Source: Sphingobium jiangsuense (GTDB lineage: Bacteria; Pseudomonadota; Alphaproteobacteria; Sphingomonadales; Sphingomonadaceae). Taken from it: a DNA stretch of 64,000 nucleotides. A program made the position numbers and the translations under genes. Below, piece after piece: positions 49,593 to 58,876 of this stretch (its first letter is position 1; every line of letters starts with the position of its first letter). The notes beneath the pieces are model-generated. The model saw nothing but the letters and a program-made list of their open reading frames with translations. It was not told the DNA's origin and ran no database searches. The DNA is taken from assembly GCF_014196495.1 (NCBI RefSeq), contig NZ_JACIDT010000004.1:62001-126000 (forward strand), in the 5' to 3' direction.

Positions 49593-51032
49593 ATGCCGAC
49601 CATGGAGACGCCCACGGAGACAATGCCCGTCGCCCCGATGATCCTGCGCGGCCGGATCGTCACCGATCATCTGGTCGAGGTCGGCGGGCGCGGCGGCGAC
49701 CTCGTCTTTCGCACGCCCGACGCGCATCGCTTCGCCGACCTGCTGCCGCTGGGCGATCCGGGGCGGCTGGCCGATCTCTATTCTCTCTCCTTCGAGGATA
49801 TACTCGACTATCTGGAGGCGCTGGGCGCGCGGCTCGACATGGCGACCAACGCCCATCTGCGCGAAGCCTGCCGCCTGTCCTACCTGACCGCGCCGACCAC
49901 GCCGCCGATCGTCGATGCCTCCTATGCGGCGCTTCCCGCCATGTTCGCGCGCGGGCATGTGCGGGAAATGGCGGAAAAGACGGTCGGCATCCGCTATCTG
50001 GAAGGCTGGGTGGAGGAGGAGCTGGACGGCCTGCGCCTCGGCGTGCGCTGCTTCGGCGCGCGCACGCTGCACATCATCGCCGGAAACAGCCCGATGATCT
50101 CCGCCCTCACCATCATCCGCAACGCGATCCTGCGCAGCGACGCGATCATCAAGACGCCGTCCAACGACCCGTTCACCGCCCCGGCGATCGCGCGGACGAT
50201 GATCGACCTCGATCCCGGCCATCCGATCACCCGCCACCTCGCCGTCGCCTATTGGCGCGGCGGCGACGAGGCGTTCGAGGAACGGCTCTACCAGCCCCAT
50301 AATGTCGAGAAGATCATGGCCTGGGGCGGCTATGCCTCGGTCAAGCATGTGACGCGCTATATCCAGCCGGGGCTGGAACTGGTGTCGCTCGACCCCAAGC
50401 GCAGCGCCAGCATCATCGGCGGCGCGGCGTTCGCGAGCGAGGCGGCGATGGCCGACGCCGCCCGGCGGCTCGCCACCGATATCGGCGCGATGAACCAGGT
50501 AGGCTGCGTCAACGCGCGCGTCGTCTATGTGCAGAGCGGCACCGACGAGGAAGGGGTGGAGCGGCTCAAGCGCTTCGGCGAGGCGACCTATCGCGCGATG
50601 CTGGATCTGCCCGAGGCGGTCAGCACCCGCCCCAAGCGCTACGACCGGGAACTGAAGGGCGAGGTCGACGCGCTGCGCCTCAGCGACGACTGGTACAGCG
50701 TGATCGGCGGCACGGACGAGGAAGGCGCGATCATCGTGTCGCACATGCCCGACCCGGTCGATTTCGCGACGCGGCTGGGCGACCGCACCGCGAACCTGGT
50801 GCCGATCGACGATATCGGCGAGGTGACGGCGGCGGTCGATGCCTATACCCAGACGGTCGGCGTCTATCCCGAAAGCCTGAAGGCGGAACTGCTGGACGTG
50901 CTGCCGCTCTACGGCGCGCAGCGCTTCGTCACGCTGGGCCATGCGGTGGAGGCGACGCTGGCCTCCGCGCAGGACGGCATCGAGCCGGTGCGCCGCATGG
51001 GCAAGTGGATCATCAACGAAATCCGCGCCTGA
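49593..51032 (+). CDS. LuxC-like acyl-CoA / acyl-enzyme reductase
   Basis: A 479-residue aldehyde dehydrogenase-fold protein. It has the LuxC elements TLHIIAGNSPMISALTIIRN, DAIIKTPSNDPFTAPAIA, WGGYASVKHVTRYI and MNQVGCVNARVVYV, with the nucleophile Cys305. LuxC reduces an acyl group handed over by LuxE, with NADPH, to a fatty aldehyde. Here no luxAB genes are adjacent, so light production is not implied; reductive processing of an acid is. ATG 49593 or 49602 may be the true start (AAGG is placed between). The next gene is an Old Yellow Enzyme, which could reduce an alpha,beta-unsaturated product. Confidence 0.85.
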   Translation: MPTMETPTETMPVAPMILRGRIVTDHLVEVGGRGGDLVFRTPDAHRFADLLPLGDPGRLADLYSLSFEDILDYLEALGARLDMATNAHLREACRLSYLTAPTTPPIVDASYAALPAMFARGHVREMAEKTVGIRYLEGWVEEELDGLRLGVRCFGARTLHIIAGNSPMISALTIIRNAILRSDAIIKTPSNDPFTAPAIARTMIDLDPGHPITRHLAVAYWRGGDEAFEERLYQPHNVEKIMAWGGYASVKHVTRYIQPGLELVSLDPKRSASIIGGAAFASEAAMADAARRLATDIGAMNQVGCVNARVVYVQSGTDEEGVERLKRFGEATYRAMLDLPEAVSTRPKRYDRELKGEVDALRLSDDWYSVIGGTDEEGAIIVSHMPDPVDFATRLGDRTANLVPIDDIGEVTAAVDAYTQTVGVYPESLKAELLDVLPLYGAQRFVTLGHAVEATLASAQDGIEPVRRMGKWIINEIRA

Positions 51033-51055
51033 CCGGGCGCGGGCGGGAGCTTTCC

Positions 51056-52192
51056 ATGACCGACCTCGACGCGCTGCGCCGCATGCTGTTCCGTCCGTTC
51101 GATCATGGCGCGCTGCACCTCGCCAACCGCGTGGTCATGGCGCCGATGACGCGCTGGATGTCGCCGGACAATGTGCCGGGACCCGATGTCGCGGCCTATT
51201 ACCGCCGCCGCGCGGAAAACGGCGTCGGCCTCATCATCACCGAAGGCACGTTCGTGGCCCATCCGGGCGCGGGCGACAGCGACCGCATCCCCAATTTCCA
51301 CGGCGAGGCGGCGCTCGCCGGGTGGAAGGCGGTGGTCGACGGCGTGCATGAGGCGGGCGGCGCGATCATGCCGCAGCTCTGGCATGTCGGCCTCGTCGCG
51401 CAGCCGAAGGAGGGGGAGGCGCGCGGTACGCTGACGCCCCATCAGGTGGGGCCGTCGGGCCTCGCCGGCGGCCTCGGCATCAGGCCCTATCCCGATGGCC
51501 GGCCCATGACCGGGGCCGATATGGAGGCGGTGGCGGCGGGCTTCGTCGAAAGCGCGCTGGCCGCGCAGCGGCTGGGCTTCGACGGCGTGGAGCTGCACGG
51601 CGCGCACGGCTATATCTTCGACCAGTTCTTCTGGGACGAAACCAACAGACGCGAGGACGGCTATGGCGGCCCGCTCGCGAACCGCGCCCGCTTCGCGGCG
51701 GAGGTGATCCGCGCGATCAAGCAGGCGACCGGACCCGGTTTCCCGCTGGTGCTGCGCATATCGCAATGGAAGCAGCATGATTATCGCGCGCGGCTCGCCA
51801 CCACGCCCGCGATGCTGGAGGAGCTGCTGCTGCCGCTCGTGGACGCCGGGGTGGACCTGTTCCATTGCTCCCAGCGCCGGTTCTGGGAGCCGGAATTCGA
51901 AGGATCGCCGATGAACCTCGCCGGTTGGGCGAAGGCGATAACCGGGCGTCCCTCGATCGCCGTCGGCTCGATCGGGCTGGAGGTGGATTTCCTCTCCACC
52001 ATGCTGAGCCCGCAGGCGTCGCGGCCGGGCCATCTCGATGAGCTGGCCGGGATGATGGAGCGCGGCGATTTCGATCTGGCGGCGGTCGGCCGGGCGCTGC
52101 TGGTCGATCCGGCATGGGCGCGCAAGATCGAGCGGGGCGAGATCGACGCGCTGATCCCCTACACGCCGGAAGCGCTCGGCACGCTGTCGTGA
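51056..52192 (+). CDS. NADH:flavin oxidoreductase of the Old Yellow Enzyme family
   Basis: A 378-residue FMN TIM-barrel enzyme: NRVVMAPMTRWMSPDN, AIMPQLWHVG, the active-site and phosphate regions FDGVELHGAHGYIFDQFFWD and NRREDGYGGPLANRARF, then IAVGSIGLEVD and AVGRALLVDPAW. It reduces activated C=C bonds of enals, enones or nitro-olefins. The start at 51056 follows GGGAG and lies 23 nt after the LuxC-like gene. Together with the LuxE/LuxC pair it forms a reductive operon. It converges with the EthD-like gene, 9 nt away. Confidence 0.9.
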   Translation: MTDLDALRRMLFRPFDHGALHLANRVVMAPMTRWMSPDNVPGPDVAAYYRRRAENGVGLIITEGTFVAHPGAGDSDRIPNFHGEAALAGWKAVVDGVHEAGGAIMPQLWHVGLVAQPKEGEARGTLTPHQVGPSGLAGGLGIRPYPDGRPMTGADMEAVAAGFVESALAAQRLGFDGVELHGAHGYIFDQFFWDETNRREDGYGGPLANRARFAAEVIRAIKQATGPGFPLVLRISQWKQHDYRARLATTPAMLEELLLPLVDAGVDLFHCSQRRFWEPEFEGSPMNLAGWAKAITGRPSIAVGSIGLEVDFLSTMLSPQASRPGHLDELAGMMERGDFDLAAVGRALLVDPAWARKIERGEIDALIPYTPEALGTLS

Positions 52193-52201
52193 GAAGAGCG
52201 G

Positions 52202-52510
52202 CTAGCCTTCGCCCTCCAGCAGCGTCACCGTGCCGCGCGCGTCGGTGTAATTGGCGACGTCGGCGGCCAGCTCGGCCATGCGCGGGCTGGCGACCGCGCG
52301 GCCCATCGCCTCGCGCGAGGGGAAATCGAACTCCACGATCATCCGCGCCGCCAGTGCCTGACCGGGCAGCGGCACGGGCTTGAGCACCCGCACGCCGACC
52401 GCTTCGGGCGCGAGTATCTCCTGCGCCAGCGGCACATGGCGGCTGACGAAATACTCCTCGTCGAAGCGGCCGCCCTCGACATGGGGATAGGTGTTGCGCA
52501 TGGTCAGCAT
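52202..52510 (-). CDS. EthD-like small protein (dimeric alpha+beta barrel)
   Basis: A 102-residue protein: TMRNTYPHVEGGRFDEEYFV, SRHVPLAQEILAP, ARMIVEFDFPSREAMGRAV and ASPRMAELAADVANYTD. This is the pattern of EthD domain proteins, small dimeric alpha/beta barrels related to monooxygenases and to the ETBE-degradation protein EthD. The start at 52510 is preceded by GGAGTC. It is the last gene of the TonB receptor/kinase-like/DUF operon. Its role is unknown in most cases. Confidence 0.78.
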   Translation of the reverse strand: MLTMRNTYPHVEGGRFDEEYFVSRHVPLAQEILAPEAVGVRVLKPVPLPGQALAARMIVEFDFPSREAMGRAVASPRMAELAADVANYTDARGTVTLLEGEG

Positions 52511-52523
52511 GAAAGACTCCTGT

Positions 52524-53507
52524 TCAATCCTGTTCTTCGTTGATCCACCAGCTTGCGGGGTCGAGGCCCAGCGCCGCGACGGATGGCGGCAATCCCTTAT
52601 ATTGCGAGGATTCGAGGATGCCGCTGCCCTCGCGCCCGTCGCAGCGGAACCCCGCCGAGGCATGGGTGACGAGCTTGCCATGGCCCATCGGCCAGGTGCT
52701 CGACGGGCCGAAGGTCCAGCCGGAAAGGCGGAAGACGCGGCCCTTGTCGTCGATCAGTTCCGCCTCGCAGCCCGCCGGGGTGATCCAGTCGTCGCGGAAG
52801 CTGTAGCCCATTTTCGATTCGCTTTGCAGCCTGCCTAGCACGCCGTCGCGCCAGACATAGCCGACCATCGAGCGGGCCGGGCCGGTGGAGATGGGAATGG
52901 CGGTGATCGTGAAATCCTCGTCGAACACGCAGAAGAGCGAGCGCGACGCGGGCAGGTGCGCGCGGCGAACGCCCCAGCTATGGTCGCTGAATCCCACTGC
53001 ATCGACAGGATATTCGCGCCCGCGCCAGACGGCGGTGCCGGTCGCGCGGCCCATCGCGTTGTAATGGCCCTTGGCGATCGTCGCGCCGCCGACATTATAG
53101 CCCATCGCCAGCGGGTGGCGGAAATTGCGCCATTCCAGCCGCAGCTGGAGATCGTCGGTGTCGAGCGTCAGCGCATAGCGCATCAGCGGTTCGATCGTCG
53201 TGACGGTCGCGCCCGCGATCGCGCCGTCCAGCAGGTCGCCGGGCGGCAGCGGCTGGTCCACCGCCATGCGCCGGTCGGCGAATTCTTCGCCGATCATCGT
53301 CCAGCTGTAGAGATTGGCGACGCCCTGATTGACATGCGCGCCGAAGCGGATCCAGCAGCCGAAGCGATCAGGCGCGCTGGCGAAGGTGAAGAGAGCGCTT
53401 TCCTGCCACCATTTGTCGTCGACTGGTGGATGGTTGCCGTTGTCGGCGGGCGTCGGCGGCGTGTCGAAACCGGCGGCCGGGATGATCGCCATCTCCCCCT
53501 CGTTCAT
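52524..53507 (-). CDS. DUF7064/DUF7065-like protein (AttH/lipocalin-type fold suspected)
   Basis: A 327-residue protein rich in beta strands and tryptophan. It has WWQESALFTFASAP near the start, IRFGAHVNQGVANLYSW, and a motif of the type G-x-x-DHSWGVRR (VGFSDHSWGVRRAHL) shared with a group of poorly described sphingomonad/actinobacterial proteins (DUF7064/7065 and tocopherol cyclase/AttH-like). No signal peptide is visible. It overlaps the kinase-like gene by 4 nt (ATGA). Such proteins often lie beside APH-like kinases and may bind or isomerise a hydrophobic substrate; this is not proven. Confidence 0.6.
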   Translation of the reverse strand: MNEGEMAIIPAAGFDTPPTPADNGNHPPVDDKWWQESALFTFASAPDRFGCWIRFGAHVNQGVANLYSWTMIGEEFADRRMAVDQPLPPGDLLDGAIAGATVTTIEPLMRYALTLDTDDLQLRLEWRNFRHPLAMGYNVGGATIAKGHYNAMGRATGTAVWRGREYPVDAVGFSDHSWGVRRAHLPASRSLFCVFDEDFTITAIPISTGPARSMVGYVWRDGVLGRLQSESKMGYSFRDDWITPAGCEAELIDDKGRVFRLSGWTFGPSSTWPMGHGKLVTHASAGFRCDGREGSGILESSQYKGLPPSVAALGLDPASWWINEEQD

Positions 53508-54499
53508 CGCGCTTGCTCCTCCTCGCTCAACCCCAGCGGCGGCAGGCGGCGCGGCCCCTCCCCGCGCGCGTCCGCCAGCGCGGCCTCCAGCATCGCGCGG
53601 GTACGGGCGGCGCGCTCGTCGGAGCTGCCCGGCTCGTTCGCCTGCCGCACCAGATTGGCGACGGTGCAGCGCAATGTCACCAGCACGATGAAATAGCGCA
53701 GCTTCGCCGCATCGATGACGAGGCCGGACGCCTCGCGATAGGCGTCGAACCAGTCGGCGACATCGCGATCGAAGCCCAGCATCGACACGCGGAACCAGAC
53801 CCAGGCGAGGTCGTCATGCGGGTCCCCGGCATGGGCCAGTTCCCAGTCGATGAAGCCGGTAAGGCGTCCGCCTGCATGCATGAAATTGGTGGGACCGGCA
53901 TCGCCCTGCACCATCGCGGGCGCGAGTTCGTCGCGTGGCACATGCGCCTTCGCCCAGGCGAAAGCCTCGTCCACCAGCGCGTGGCGGACGCACAGGCGCA
54001 GATAGGCGTCCTCATGGTCGGCGATGTCGGCGAGCGTCGCCCCGGTCCGGCTTTGCGGCGCGGCGACCGGCAGATCCAGCGTCCGCGCGTCGAGCGCGTG
54101 CAGGCGGGCCAGCGCCCGGCCGAAATCGGCGATGACCGACAGGCGCTCCGCGTCGTCGGCGAAGGCGAACTCGGCGCGGCCGGGCAGGCGGTCGAGGATG
54201 GTGAAGCTTTCCGCCGCGTCGCAATGATGCACGGCCGGGACCGGCACGCCCGCCCGGTGCAGCGCCGCCAGCGTCCGCGCTTCTCGCATCAGATCGAAGC
54301 GTGTGCCGAAAAACGGCCCGCGCCCTGCATCCTGAAGCGCGACGAGCGGCAGGCGCTGGCCGCCGCGCTCCAGATCGAAGGTCCAGAACAGGCGGGAGGT
54401 GCCGCCGGAGGCGCGGCGAAGATCGCGCACGGTCCCACCCAGCAGCGCCTCCAGCCGCCCGGCAAAGGCCGTCCCGTCCTCTCCGCGCGCCTCCGCCAT
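53504..54499 (-). CDS. APH-like phosphotransferase with altered catalytic loop
   Basis: A 331-residue kinase-fold protein. The catalytic loop reads QGDAGPTN (198-205): Asp200 and Asn205 are kept, but the His of the usual HGD is Gln198. The metal-binding Asp218 is present in FIDWELAHAGDPHDDLAW. The glycine-rich loop is weak (RRASGGTSRLFWTF). It may still be active, as the essential Asp remains, or have a changed function. Unlike the two other APH-like genes of this window it has no acyl-CoA dehydrogenase partner next to it; instead it lies 3 nt after a TonB receptor gene and overlaps the DUF7064-like gene. Confidence 0.83.
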   Translation of the reverse strand: MAEARGEDGTAFAGRLEALLGGTVRDLRRASGGTSRLFWTFDLERGGQRLPLVALQDAGRGPFFGTRFDLMREARTLAALHRAGVPVPAVHHCDAAESFTILDRLPGRAEFAFADDAERLSVIADFGRALARLHALDARTLDLPVAAPQSRTGATLADIADHEDAYLRLCVRHALVDEAFAWAKAHVPRDELAPAMVQGDAGPTNFMHAGGRLTGFIDWELAHAGDPHDDLAWVWFRVSMLGFDRDVADWFDAYREASGLVIDAAKLRYFIVLVTLRCTVANLVRQANEPGSSDERAARTRAMLEAALADARGEGPRRLPPLGLSEEEQAR

Positions 54500-54502
54500 G
54501 CG

Positions 54503-56863
54503 TTACCGGCCGCCCAGCCTGTAGCCGACGCGCAGCATCACCTGCCGCCCGCGATTGATGAGCGCCATCGTATCGGACGGCGTGGTCGTCGCCGTGCCGG
54601 TGCCGCTGCCGGTGAACACCTGATCGAGCGAGCGGAAATAATAATATTCGTTGGTCAGGTTCCGCCCCACCACGCCGATCGAGAAACCGCGCGCATCGTC
54701 GAAATAGGTGAGGTTGGCGTCGAGCAGCGCATAGCCCTTCTGCCAACTGTCCGGCTTGTTGGTCGCCTGCCCGTAATAGCCGCTGGAATAGCTGAGGTCG
54801 GACGACAGCGACAGCCGCCGGTCGGCATCGAACGGCATGGAGGCGGTGAAGCCGCCTTGCAGGCTCCAGTCGGGCGCGCGGAACAGCCGCTGCCCCGACA
54901 GGTTCTGCGCCGTGAACGGTCCGCCCGCGACAAGCTGCTGCTGGTCGCAGCCCATCGCGATCGACTGGCCGGGGTAGCAGGGGCCGCTGAACTGCTTGTA
55001 CCGCGCATGGTTGTAGGCAAGGCCGGTGCGCAGCGTCAGCACCTCGCTCGCGGCGAAGGTCGCCTCGAACTCGGCGCCCCTGATCCGCGCCTTGCCCGCA
55101 TTGACGACGACCTGATCGGACCCGGTGCCGTTCTCGCGCGGGATGGTCGCGGTCACTTGCAGTCCGGTCGAGGTATAGTCGTAGAGGACGAGGCCGGTGC
55201 GCAGCCGGTTGTCGAGCGCCAGCGCCTTCACGCCGACCTCGAAGCCCTCGATCTTCTGCTGGTCGTAGGAGCGGTCGTTGCGCGGATTGCCGGTGCCCGC
55301 GTTGAAGCCGCCCGACAGAAAGCCGTGCTTGTAGCCGCCATAAAGGGTGAACTTGTCGGTCGGCCGCCAGGTCAGCGTCGCTTCGGGCGAGAAATCGTGC
55401 CATTTGCGGTGCGGGCGGATGGTCGGGATGAAATCGCCTGCGGACCCGAAATTGTCGATGCGCTTCTTCTCGTCCGAATAGCGGCCGCCGCCCGACAGCT
55501 CCAGCGTGGGCACGATCTCGACGCTCAGCTGCCCGAACACCGACCATGCCTTGCCGTTCTGGATATGCGTCTCATGCTGGCCCAGCACCAGCGGCGCGGC
55601 GCCGTTATACATGGTGGAGCCGACATGATAGAGCTTCGTATCCTGATAATAGGCGCCGATCATGAAGTTGAACGCGCCCTCGAAGTCGGAGGCGAGCCGC
55701 AATTCCTGCGAATATTCGTCGGTATTCAGCTTCTGATAGCCGCCCGTGATCCGCGCGGCATGATCCGGGTCGGCCAGCACGAAGGACGAGGAGTGGGACG
55801 CGCGGATGCCGTAATAGCCGGTCGCGGAGGTCAGCGTCAGCTGGTCGGTCAGCGCATAGTTCATTTCCAGGCTGACGAGCGTCTGGTCCTGATCGGCATA
55901 GGGCCGGTCGGTGATGACCGGATCGAAGGCACCGAAATTGGGTCCGGAATCCGGGCGGAACACATATTTGTCGACGCGGCAGTTGTCGAGCGCGGGGGCC
56001 AGCTGGCTGAAGCCCAGCGGACAGGCGATCGTCTGCACCGCCGCCTCGCCGCCCTCGGTGCGGACGGAACTGCGGCTGATCTTCAGCTTCGCGTCGAACG
56101 GCCCGCCATTGTCGAACTTCAGCGTCAGCCGCCCGCCCCAATCCTTGTTGTGCGGCAGGCGGATGCGGTCGGGCGCGTAGATATTGTTCTGCGGGTAGCT
56201 GTTGCGGAAATAGCCCTGCATATGCGATCCGAACAGCGCGAGGCGCACGCCCAGGCTGTCGGTGATCGGGGTCGAGACGAAGCCGTCCAGCCTGCCTTCG
56301 TCGCCGACGAACTCATAGCTGGCGTTGATCCCCGCCTCGAAACGGTCGCCGGGGTCGTTGGTGCGGATGACGATGATGCCCGCCGGGCTGTTCTTGCCGA
56401 AATAGAGCGCCTGCGGGCCCTTCAGCACCTCGACCTGCGCCATGTCGACCTCCGCCACGCGGCGGATATTGGCGCGGGAGACCTGCAACCCGTCGACGTT
56501 GAACGACACCGCCTGATCGGCAAAGGGATTGGCCTCGCCCACGCCGATGCCGCGGATGAGGACGATGCCGCCCTGCGGATTGGCGCCCACTTCGGAAATC
56601 AGCAGCTGCGGCACCGACTGGACCAGATTGTCCATGCCGACGATCGCGCGGCGTTGCAGGTCGGCCGCGCCCACGACGCTGACCGCGACCGGCGCGCCGA
56701 TCAGCGTCTCCTCTCGCCGCCGCGCGGTGACGACGATGTCGCTGCCCGGCACCGCCGCCCCCGCCCCCTGCTCGGCCGCCTGCGGCGCCTGCGCGAAGGC
56801 GGATGTCGAGGCCAGCAGCGACCCCAGCAGCGCGGCGTTGAACACTATGGATATGGTTTTCAT
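54503..56863 (-). CDS. TonB-dependent outer-membrane receptor
   Basis: A 786-residue receptor. Start 56863 gives a clean signal peptide (MKTISIVFNAALLGSLLAST, cut after AFA) and has GGAGAAAG upstream; an in-frame extension of 31 residues is not supported. The plug begins DIVVTARRREETLIGAPVAV and includes QVEVLKGPQALYFGKNSPAG. The C-terminus is LRVGYRLGGR, lacking the usual terminal aromatic residue. It is the first gene of an operon with the kinase-like, DUF7064-like and EthD-like genes (3-nt gap), so receptor and cytoplasmic proteins are expressed together. Confidence 0.92.
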   Translation of the reverse strand: MKTISIVFNAALLGSLLASTSAFAQAPQAAEQGAGAAVPGSDIVVTARRREETLIGAPVAVSVVGAADLQRRAIVGMDNLVQSVPQLLISEVGANPQGGIVLIRGIGVGEANPFADQAVSFNVDGLQVSRANIRRVAEVDMAQVEVLKGPQALYFGKNSPAGIIVIRTNDPGDRFEAGINASYEFVGDEGRLDGFVSTPITDSLGVRLALFGSHMQGYFRNSYPQNNIYAPDRIRLPHNKDWGGRLTLKFDNGGPFDAKLKISRSSVRTEGGEAAVQTIACPLGFSQLAPALDNCRVDKYVFRPDSGPNFGAFDPVITDRPYADQDQTLVSLEMNYALTDQLTLTSATGYYGIRASHSSSFVLADPDHAARITGGYQKLNTDEYSQELRLASDFEGAFNFMIGAYYQDTKLYHVGSTMYNGAAPLVLGQHETHIQNGKAWSVFGQLSVEIVPTLELSGGGRYSDEKKRIDNFGSAGDFIPTIRPHRKWHDFSPEATLTWRPTDKFTLYGGYKHGFLSGGFNAGTGNPRNDRSYDQQKIEGFEVGVKALALDNRLRTGLVLYDYTSTGLQVTATIPRENGTGSDQVVVNAGKARIRGAEFEATFAASEVLTLRTGLAYNHARYKQFSGPCYPGQSIAMGCDQQQLVAGGPFTAQNLSGQRLFRAPDWSLQGGFTASMPFDADRRLSLSSDLSYSSGYYGQATNKPDSWQKGYALLDANLTYFDDARGFSIGVVGRNLTNEYYYFRSLDQVFTGSGTGTATTTPSDTMALINRGRQVMLRVGYRLGGR

Positions 56864-57071
56864 CAGGCTTTCTCCCCCATTCTGATCTGGTTTCACGGGC
56901 AAAGCGGGGCCGATCGGAAACGCGGGCGCGTTCCGTCGTCGTTCCTCTGCTTGCATCGTCTGCTATCAATGACGTTGGGGGATGCGGTTTCCATCAGCAG
57001 GAAAATGCACTTTTTCGAAAACAGGCGTAGTTTCCGTCGTTTTCGGTGCCTTTCGGGCCGGAAAAGGACGA

Positions 57072-57101
57072 AGCCGGGGCCCGTCCGGACAGGTCCCGGC
57101 T
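57072..57101 (-). terminator. Hairpin downstream of the amidohydrolase operon
   Basis: AGCCGGG (57072-57078) pairs with CCCGGCT (57095-57101), with an inner GTCCGGAC palindrome in the loop. Read on the minus strand it is followed by TCGTCCTTTTCC, moderately T-rich. It lies 28 nt after the amidohydrolase stop. Confidence 0.5.
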
Positions 57102-57129
57102 CCGCCTGGGCCGAAGGAGGAGGGCCGGC

Positions 57130-58875
57130 TCAGCTCGCCCTGGCGAGCGGCGCATAGCCGTCGCCCCGGACGAGGCGGCCCGGCAGCGCGCCCGTCGGCT
57201 CGCCATGGCGATAGGTGACGACGCCGCTGACGATCGTGGCGTCATAGCCGTCCGCGCGTTGATAGAGGCGGCGCCCCCCGGCGGGCAGGTCGTGCGCCAC
57301 GCGCGGCGCGTGGAGCTTCACCCCCGGCAGGTCGATGACGTTGACGTCCGCCTTGTAGCCGGGCGCCAGCACGCCGCGATCGAGCAGGCCCACCGTCTCG
57401 GCCGGGCGGCGGGTGAGGCCCGCCACCACCCATTCGATCGGGAAGCGGTGCGCCTCGTCCACGTCCCGCGCCCAAAAGGCGAGGACATAGGTGGGAAAGC
57501 CCGCGTCGCAGATCATCCCGTAGTGCGCGCCGCCGTCGCCCAGCCCCAGCACGGTGTGGGGGTGGATCATCATCGTATAGACCGAATCCAGCGTGCCGGA
57601 CGAAAAATTGGCGCTGGGCAGATAGAGGATCGCATGACCGTCCTGCTCCAGCAGCAGGTCGTAGGCCAGTTCCAGCGTGGTGACGCCCGCGGCCTTCGCC
57701 CGCTCCTCCAGCCGCATGTGCGGCGGCGGCATATAGTCCGGGTCCTCGCCCAGCGCGAACATGCTGCCGACCGCGCCCAGCAGCATGTCGATGATCGGCT
57801 GCTTGTCGGGAACCGGCTCCTCGGACAGGATGCGCGCGCGCACCTCCGGGTCGCGCAGCCGCGCCACCCGCTCGGCGAGCGGCAGGTCGCGGATCTCGAT
57901 ATAGCCCGGCCGGTTCATGATCGGGTGGAGGCTGAGGTCCAGCCCCATCATCACGCCGATCGGGCGCGGGAAGATCTGCGCGCGCACCTTGTAGCCCCTG
58001 GCATTGGCTTCCTCGGTGCCCTTCAGCATCCGCCGCCAGTTTTCCGGCCGGTCCATCGTCTCGGCCAGCGAGTAGGAAACCGGGCGCTTCGAGGTCTCCG
58101 CGATGCGCTCGATCAGCGCCATCTCGTCCTCCGGCGCCTCGGTCATCTCGGTGATGATCTGGAACACGCCCGCCCTGGCGTCGCCCAGCCCCTTGGCCAG
58201 CGCCAGCACCTCTTCCTTCGCGGTTTCGACGCTGGGCGCCAGCTTGCCGTTCTTGGCGCGATGGTTGAGCGAGCGGGAGGTGGAAACCCCGATCGCCCCG
58301 GCGCGCACCGCCTCCGTCACCAGCGCCGCCATCCGCGCCCGGTCGATCTCGGTCGAGGCTTCGTGGTTCGCGCCGCGCTCGCCCATTACATAGACGCGCA
58401 GCGGCGAATGCGGCACCTGCATCGCGATGTCGATGTCATAATGGCGGGACGACAGCACATCGAGATATTCGGGGAACGTCTCCCACGTCCAGGGAATGCC
58501 GTTCGCCATCACCACTTCGGGAATGTCCTCCACCCCCTCCATCACGGTGATCAGCGTGTCGTGATCCTCCGGCCGGCACGGGGCGAAGCCGACGCCGCAA
58601 TTGCCGCCGACGATCGTCGTCACCCCATGGTTGCTGGACGGGGCGAGCGTGTTTTCCCACGTCGCCTGCCCGTCATAATGGGTGTGGACGTCGATGAAGC
58701 CCGGCGTCACATAGCGGCCGGAGGCGTCGATCACCTCCGCCGCCGTGCCGTCGAGATCGCCGACCGCCGCGATCAGCGACCCCCGGATGCCGACGTCCGC
58801 GACGAAGGGCGCGCCGCCCCGGCCGTCGACCACCGTGCCGCCCTTTATCAGAATGTCATAGTCATGGGCGCTCAT
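57130..58875 (-). CDS. Amidohydrolase of the N-acyl-D-amino-acid deacylase type
   Basis: A 581-residue metal-dependent hydrolase: ILIKGGTVVDGRGGAPFVAD, the metal-binding GFIDVHTHYDGQ, HGVTTIVGGNCGVGFAP, then GLGDGGAHYGMICDAGFPT, and a late PGYKADVNVIDLPG, all typical of D-aminoacylase-like amidohydrolases. These cleave N-acyl or cyclic amide bonds in the cytoplasm. The next gene upstream ends one base before its ATG, so the two are coupled. Substrate unknown; in sphingomonads many paralogues sit in catabolic clusters and may act on lactones or amides. Confidence 0.88.
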   Translation of the reverse strand: MSAHDYDILIKGGTVVDGRGGAPFVADVGIRGSLIAAVGDLDGTAAEVIDASGRYVTPGFIDVHTHYDGQATWENTLAPSSNHGVTTIVGGNCGVGFAPCRPEDHDTLITVMEGVEDIPEVVMANGIPWTWETFPEYLDVLSSRHYDIDIAMQVPHSPLRVYVMGERGANHEASTEIDRARMAALVTEAVRAGAIGVSTSRSLNHRAKNGKLAPSVETAKEEVLALAKGLGDARAGVFQIITEMTEAPEDEMALIERIAETSKRPVSYSLAETMDRPENWRRMLKGTEEANARGYKVRAQIFPRPIGVMMGLDLSLHPIMNRPGYIEIRDLPLAERVARLRDPEVRARILSEEPVPDKQPIIDMLLGAVGSMFALGEDPDYMPPPHMRLEERAKAAGVTTLELAYDLLLEQDGHAILYLPSANFSSGTLDSVYTMMIHPHTVLGLGDGGAHYGMICDAGFPTYVLAFWARDVDEAHRFPIEWVVAGLTRRPAETVGLLDRGVLAPGYKADVNVIDLPGVKLHAPRVAHDLPAGGRRLYQRADGYDATIVSGVVTYRHGEPTGALPGRLVRGDGYAPLARAS

Positions 58876-58876
58876 G

